Origin: a bacterium
Lineage (GTDB): Bacteria > Patescibacteriota > Minisyncoccia > Portnoybacterales > JAGGTM01
Assembly (NCBI GenBank): GCA_021163745.1
Contig: JAGGTM010000023.1
Span: 1 to 5,398, forward strand
Direction: 5' to 3'
DNA: 5,398 nt
The notes under the pieces are model-generated. The model was given only the letters and a program-made list of their open reading frames with translations, was not told the DNA's origin and did not search any database. Below, one piece after another: positions 3,501-5,398 of this stretch; the first letter of the stretch is position 1; every line of letters starts with the position of its first letter. The translations under genes and the position numbers were made by a program.

Positions 3501-5398
3501 CAGAGCAATTTGATATTAATAAGTTAAGATATCATAGAATAATAATTATGACTGATGCAGATTCTGTTACTGCTGATACCCCTATTTTGCTTTATAACAA
3601 AAAGAAAAAAGAATTATTTTATACTGATGTAAAATCATTTGTTAAAAATTGTGAAAATACCTTCAATTATCAGGTAATGACCTATTCTGAAAATCCCGGA
3701 AGAATGCAATTAAAAGATATTTATCAAACCATTGTACATCCATTAAGAACCGCACTTTACAAAATAAAAACTTACTGTGGGTATTTTATAAAAGTTACTA
3801 GTTGCCACAGTGTTTATGTATACAGAAATGGAAAAGTAATTTTAGAAAAAGGGAATAGGGTTAAGCAAGGTGACTATCTTATATTCCCCAAAAACTTTCC
3901 TCGTATGGATAAAGAAGTAGAGATTGATTTAAGTAAAGTTTTATACAGATATGATAATATTTCAGTAAAAGTTAAAAAAGGAGTTCTTAAAATAATTCCG
4001 AAGAATGCTTATTGTGATTTATCTCTATCTACTTGGAAAAAATTACAAAGAATTCGAGAAAGAAAAAAAATTTCCAGAAAGAAAATGGGAGAATGCTTAA
4101 ATATATATGATAAAATAATTCAGCAATGGGAACAAAAGATTGATAATGTAATGCCGAGATATAGTCAGTTGGTTGGATATCTTAGCCAATTGGATGTAAA
4201 ATTAGACCAATTAAATTATTCTCTTTTTATTCCTGTAAAAGAATGGCCTTATAAAAAATTCACTCCCGGTGCGAAATTTTATCTAAATAATCATACAAAA
4301 GAAATAAAAATAAAATTTTCTATAGACAAAGATTTGAGTTATTTATTGGGATTTTTCTTAGGAGATGGATGTTTTTGTCCGGAAAAGAAAAATCCAAATA
4401 GATTTTCTATTTCTGTTGGTAAAGAAAAATCTGAAAAGTATCTTCAGGAGATTTCTCGGATTATAAAAGAAAAATTTAATGCTAAACCCATTATTGAAAG
4501 ACGTAGGGCAAATGATATTATTATTCATTTTCATTCTTTTGAATTTAAACTCATTTTAGAGCAGTTAGGACTTTTAGGAAAAAGATGTAATGAGAAATTT
4601 ATTCCAAATATTTTCTTTAATACAAGACCAGAAATTCAACAATCTTTACTTGCGGGATTACTTTGCAGTGATGGATTTATTACTGTTTGGCCTAAACAAA
4701 AGCCAAGAAAGGCAATTTATGGATGGCAGTTATCTTCTAAAAAGCTTATTGAAGGGATTTTAATAATTTTTAGGCAATTAGGGATATTTCCGTCTTATTT
4801 TGTAAGAAAGAACAAAGAGCATACAAGAAGGGGAGTAATTATTAAATCTAATTTTAACTCTTATAATTTATCAATTTCTACTGTAGAGTATCTTTTAAAA
4901 ACTAAACCAATCTGGCAAGAGCATAAAGATGCTAAAAAACTTGAAAGGTATTTAAGGCAAGTCAATTATAAAAAAGTTATAGGAAAATATATTAAATCTA
5001 TTTCTAAGGATTTTGTGGCAATTAAAGTAAAAGAAAATCAAAAAATTAAAAATTTAAGAGATAAATTTGTATATGATTTTTCAATAATTGGTAATCAAAA
5101 TTTTGTAGCGGGGTTAGGTGGGAGCGTGGCGCATAATACTGACGGTGCTCATATTAGAACTTTACTTTTAACTCTATTCTTTCGTTATTTTCCTCAGATT
5201 ATTGAAAAAGGTTATCTTTATATTGCTCAGCCTCCTTTGTATAGAATTCAAAAAGGAAAGAATGTTGAATATGGATATACTGAGGCAGATAAGGAGAAGA
5301 TTTTAAGTGCTTTAGGTAATGAAGGAGTAAACATTCAAAGATATAAAGGATTAGGAGAAATGAATCCTTCTCAGTTATGGGAAACTACTATGGATCCT
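401..5398 (+). CDS. gyrB: DNA gyrase subunit B precursor with two inteins (3' end outside window)
   Basis: GyrB is the ATPase/TOPRIM subunit of the A2B2 type IIA topoisomerase that introduces negative supercoils in the cytoplasm. The frame is open for 1666 codons without a stop and leaves the window. After removal of two inteins (precursor residues 53-601 and 1055-1579), 592 extein residues remain; the family is usually about 640, so roughly 40-50 are missing at the 3' end. Visible signatures in order: EGLEPVRKRPGMYIG, ECVDN|SLDEA, DDGRGIP, GGLHGVGVSVV, QTKARLGN, EGDSAGG, MTDAD|TDGAHIRTLLL and RYKGLGEMNP. ATG 401 is chosen because an in-frame TAA lies at 386-388, and the next in-frame starts (GTG 455, ATG 494) would cut into the conserved N terminus. 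No Shine-Dalgarno precedes it. ParE is the main alternative, but the N-terminal and TOPRIM sequence fit GyrB better. No neighbouring gene is present to show an operon. Confidence 0.97.
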   Translation, partial: MPFQKSNKNSTYKAKDIYVLEGLEPVRKRPGMYIGSTGSDGLHHLIWECVDNSVSYDTPVIIRKEGKIQIQKIGKLIDELFSKNANLVEKSTDGEAEILRKGFKIEALSFNPCTLKLSFKPVFSLIRHRVNSEIYKVSLQNGRQVEITPYHSLFTLRKGKVLPIKGSEINIGTPIVVPKIWPEPDEPIEEIDLIDELLKLPAKKTEKLYLYNVREILTKNKEIYEKLKPALKQRANRTLTCHYSNIFYDFKRYNYLPFNLLRELEYKDIEKFKKKVLIGACWNKRVRLKPKLKIKREIVELLGIFASEGSIIKNKGLPNRIVFSLGAKEKDLIRYTCSLIQKVFGLKVKPCYVHNSARNIAIDSYLVALIFKEIIKTGENSLNKKIPDVIFNLKRKLRERYLIGYLAGDGYPNKIWCEHLIKNTTPSKLENKKFNATSVSKKLIITLSYLLSSLNKTYSFYQRKIANEKRFIELTYKGRRRISEAKPQKLSYALDFYWNTKSSYINHLPTTEIISEILWKRSSSLNINLLGGISFNKVLSLIKEGKISVYPFGFKFLHSHLGILRVRKAQKIKYNHPWVYDISVPFRENFVGGFSPIILHNSLDEAIAGYAKNIKVILLSDKRVCVEDDGRGIPVEKHPQTKKSALETVMTTLHAGAKFGGQSYKIAGGLHGVGVSVVCALSSWMRVEVKRNGFKYAQEYSKGKAKTKVRKIGKCFDTGTTVIFEPDPEIFKDVKFNWKKIVNHLRQQAYLTRGVRIKIRDEREEIPKEYNFYFDGGLISYVDYLNRDEKPLSSIFYVNKEYNEVLVEIALQYTEDIQGYEEGFANNIFTGEGGTHLTGFRTALTRTLNSYARKIGMLKESDENLTGEDVREGLTAVVSVKIKEPQFEGQTKARLGNPEAKTAVEMVFSEAFEEFLEKNPSDAKAILQKCILSSKARRAAKAARETIIRKGVLEGLTLPGKLADCSSRKPEESELFIVEGDSAGGSCKSGRDRRFQAILPLRGKILNIEKCRIDKALASKEIKALIVALGTAIAEQFDINKLRYHRIIIMTDADSVTADTPILLYNKKKKELFYTDVKSFVKNCENTFNYQVMTYSENPGRMQLKDIYQTIVHPLRTALYKIKTYCGYFIKVTSCHSVYVYRNGKVILEKGNRVKQGDYLIFPKNFPRMDKEVEIDLSKVLYRYDNISVKVKKGVLKIIPKNAYCDLSLSTWKKLQRIRERKKISRKKMGECLNIYDKIIQQWEQKIDNVMPRYSQLVGYLSQLDVKLDQLNYSLFIPVKEWPYKKFTPGAKFYLNNHTKEIKIKFSIDKDLSYLLGFFLGDGCFCPEKKNPNRFSISVGKEKSEKYLQEISRIIKEKFNAKPIIERRRANDIIIHFHSFEFKLILEQLGLLGKRCNEKFIPNIFFNTRPEIQQSLLAGLLCSDGFITVWPKQKPRKAIYGWQLSSKKLIEGILIIFRQLGIFPSYFVRKNKEHTRRGVIIKSNFNSYNLSISTVEYLLKTKPIWQEHKDAKKLERYLRQVNYKKVIGKYIKSISKDFVAIKVKENQKIKNLRDKFVYDFSIIGNQNFVAGLGGSVAHNTDGAHIRTLLLTLFFRYFPQIIEKGYLYIAQPPLYRIQKGKNVEYGYTEADKEKILSALGNEGVNIQRYKGLGEMNPSQLWETTMDP
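557..853 (+). other. Intein 1 N-terminal Hint splicing segment (blocks A and B)
   Basis: Intein residues 1-99. Block A is SVSYDTPVII: Ser1 would carry out the N-O acyl shift, and the D5-T6 pair matches the usual xxxDTxV pattern. Block B has T96 and H99 (TPYH, nucleotides 842-853), which promote N-terminal cleavage in known inteins. About 75 residues separate the two blocks, as is normal for a beta-rich Hint fold. Confidence 0.88.
1067..1195 (+). other. Possible degenerate helix-turn-helix region in intein 1 linker
   Basis: Intein 1 residues 171-213, between the Hint N-segment and the endonuclease. The segment HYSNIFYDFKRYNYLPFNLL has the same spacing of aromatic, proline and leucine positions as YDKIIQQWEQKIDNVMPRYSQL in the clearer helix-turn-helix of intein 2. 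It also lies in the equivalent place, after a VPK/IDL-type strand. The first helices of a Cro/C1 fold are not convincing here. This may be a decayed or divergent DNA-binding module, or simply a linker. Confidence 0.3.
1289..1846 (+). other. LAGLIDADG (DOD) homing endonuclease domain of intein 1
   Basis: Intein residues about 245-430; the boundaries are estimates. Motif 1 is LLGIFASEG (nucleotides 1301-1327) with Glu256 in the acidic metal-binding position. Motif 2 is LIGYLAGDG (nucleotides 1604-1630) with Asp357. About 92 residues lie between the motifs, the usual spacing for a pseudo-dimeric LAGLIDADG enzyme. Both acidic positions are kept and the frame is open, so the nuclease may be active. 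Glu in motif 1 is a known variant in this family. The expected target is the uninterrupted VDN-SLDEA coding junction of gyrB. Confidence 0.85.
1910..2050 (+). other. Extra predicted helical segment between endonuclease and block F of intein 1
   Basis: Intein residues about 452-498, starting YINHLPTTEIISEIL and ending near EGKISVYP. Intein 1 has 169 residues between its second LAGLIDADG motif and block F, against 132 in intein 2, and this segment accounts for most of the excess. It looks alpha-helical and could extend the DNA-contacting surface of the endonuclease, like the extra subdomains of some archaeal intein endonucleases. I do not recognise a named domain. Confidence 0.4.
2135..2206 (+). 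other. Intein 1 C-terminal splice segment (blocks F and G) and +1 Ser
   Basis: Block F begins VYDISVPFRENFVGG and block G ends IILHN. His548 and Asn549 perform the Asn cyclisation step. The +1 residue is the Ser encoded at 2204-2206. Joining Asn52 to this Ser gives VDNSLDEAIAGY, exactly the expected GyrB helix, which fixes the junction to the codon. Confidence 0.92.
2204..3562 (+). other. gyrB: GyrB extein 2: rest of ATPase domain, transducer and first part of TOPRIM
   Basis: 453 residues. The ATPase part shows the VEDDGRGIP motif (first Asp at 2282-2284, equivalent to E. coli Asp73). It also shows the ATP lid and P-loop-like IAGGLHGVGVSVV (2396-2431 region). The transducer domain (roughly from HLRQQAYLTRGV on) includes GEGGTHLTGF and the QTK loop, whose Lys at 3074-3076 contacts the ATP gamma-phosphate in the family. 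TOPRIM begins near LPGKLADCSSRKPEESELFIVEGDSAGG, where the Glu at 3335-3337 is the catalytic acid/base. The segment ends at IIIMTDAD, the first two aspartates of the metal-binding triad. It contains no frameshift or internal stop. Confidence 0.95.
3563..3808 (+). other. Intein 2 N-terminal Hint splicing segment (blocks A and B)
   Basis: Intein residues 1-82. Block A is SVTADTPIL with Ser1 and the D5-T6 pair. Block B is GYFIKVTSCHSVYVY, in which T79 and H82 (nucleotides 3797-3808) form the TxxH motif. It is followed by KQGDYLIFPK, the typical strand that closes the N-terminal half of the Hint fold. Confidence 0.88.
4034..4195 (+). other. Cro/C1 (XRE)-like helix-turn-helix domain embedded in intein 2
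   Basis: Intein 2 residues about 158-211. The segment starts WKKLQRIRERKKISRKKMG, continues ECLNIYDKIIQQWEQ, and ends with PRYSQLVGYLSQLDV. This matches the XRE pattern: a first helix with L..IRERK, then 'ISRKKMGECLNI' as the first helix of the motif, then 'YDKIIQQWEQ' as the recognition helix with the hallmark WE pair, then P...L..YL. It sits between block B and the first LAGLIDADG motif. I infer that it adds DNA contacts for the endonuclease, or binds DNA to modulate it; neither role is shown. Confidence 0.72.
4325..4879 (+). other. LAGLIDADG (DOD) homing endonuclease domain of intein 2
   Basis: Intein residues about 255-439; the boundaries are estimates. Motif 1 is LLGFFLGDG (nucleotides 4343-4369) with Asp268. 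Motif 2 is LAGLLCSDG (nucleotides 4649-4675) with Asp370. The motifs are about 93 residues apart, as expected for a monomeric two-motif enzyme. The expected recognition site is the uninterrupted codons for MTDAD-TDGAHI, among the most conserved stretches of gyrB/parE. Confidence 0.87.
5069..5140 (+). other. Intein 2 C-terminal splice segment (blocks F and G) and +1 Thr
   Basis: Block F is VYDFSIIGNQNFVAG and block G ends SVAHN. His524 and Asn525 are the terminal residues, and the +1 Thr is encoded at 5138-5140. Joining Asp1054 (3560-3562) to this Thr gives MTDADTDGAHIRTLLL, a proper GyrB TOPRIM metal motif. Confidence 0.93.
5138..5398 (+). other. gyrB: GyrB extein 3: rest of TOPRIM, truncated by window end
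   Basis: 87 residues from TDGAHIRTLLLTLFFRYF through EKGYLYIAQPPLYRI to QRYKGLGEMNP and LWETTMDP. The Asp at 5141-5143 is the third aspartate of the metal triad. The RYKGLGEMNP box contacts DNA and GyrA in the family. The gene should continue for roughly 40-50 codons past the window; the cut is a window effect, not a truncation in the genome. Confidence 0.93.

Larger units (their letters stand above)
3563..5137 (+). mobile_element. Intein 2 in gyrB (TOPRIM-site insertion), with HTH and LAGLIDADG endonuclease
   Basis: A 525-residue in-frame insertion that splits MTDAD|TDGAHIRTLL. Block A is SVTADTPIL with Ser1. Block B is IKVTSCHSVYVY with T79 and H82. A Cro/C1-like helix-turn-helix lies at about 158-211. 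LAGLIDADG motifs are LLGFFLGDG at 261-269 and LAGLLCSDG at 363-371. Block F begins at V503 (VYDFSIIGNQNFVAG). Block G ends SVAHN with His524 and Asn525, followed by +1 Thr. Excision rebuilds the DxDxD metal site of TOPRIM. The +1 residue of GyrB at this site is most often Val; the Thr found here supplies the nucleophile the intein needs. All splicing and endonuclease residues are in place, so the element looks intact. Activity is inferred. Confidence 0.95.

Noticed and set aside
401..5398. Topoisomerase IV subunit ParE instead of GyrB.
   Set aside because: The spliced protein's RPGMYIG, QTKARLGNPEA, LPLRGKILN and RYKGLGEMNP segments read as GyrB. ParE shares some of these, so the distinction is strong but not absolute without the C terminus and a tree.

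Overview
The window holds one protein-coding gene. It is a DNA gyrase subunit B gene (gyrB) on the + strand that starts at 401 and is still open at the last base (5398). The gene carries two large in-frame inteins, at 557-2203 (549 residues) and 3563-5137 (525 residues). Removing both leaves 592 extein residues that read as a continuous, ordinary GyrB up to the signature RYKGLGEMNP..LWETTMDP. By comparison with the family, only about 40-50 C-terminal residues lie beyond the window. No other gene is supported on either strand.

Layout. Positions 1-400 are non-coding. Positions 1-300 carry several hairpins and short repeats, including a recurring tcgcccgtYta module. Positions 300-400 are AT- and pyrimidine-rich, with a weak promoter candidate and no Shine-Dalgarno sequence before the start codon. 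Positions 401-556 encode the first 52 residues of the GHKL ATPase domain. Intein 1 follows directly after the catalytic Mg-binding Asn (VDN|S). Positions 2204-3562 encode the rest of the ATPase domain, the transducer domain and the first part of TOPRIM. Intein 2 interrupts the TOPRIM metal motif (MTDAD|TDG). Positions 5138-5398 continue TOPRIM.

Both inteins have Hint splicing blocks at their ends (Ser1, TxxH, VYD..., terminal His-Asn, followed by Ser or Thr). Each also has a two-motif LAGLIDADG homing endonuclease in the middle, so both look like full-size, potentially mobile elements. Intein 2 has in addition a segment resembling a Cro/C1-type helix-turn-helix between the splicing half and the endonuclease. 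Each intein sits inside a different active site of the same enzyme, so no functional gyrase can form until both have been excised.

Organism. The window is AT-rich, prefers AGA for Arg, and has an SD-less start. Its degenerate 'caaaagtcaa'/'aacttccaac' intergenic repeats and the N-terminal GyrB sequence suggest a low-GC bacterium, with Patescibacteria/CPR (Parcubacteria-like) as my best guess. This is an inference from style, not a demonstrated placement. The inteins have an archaeal flavour in architecture, and transfer between domains is possible but not shown here.
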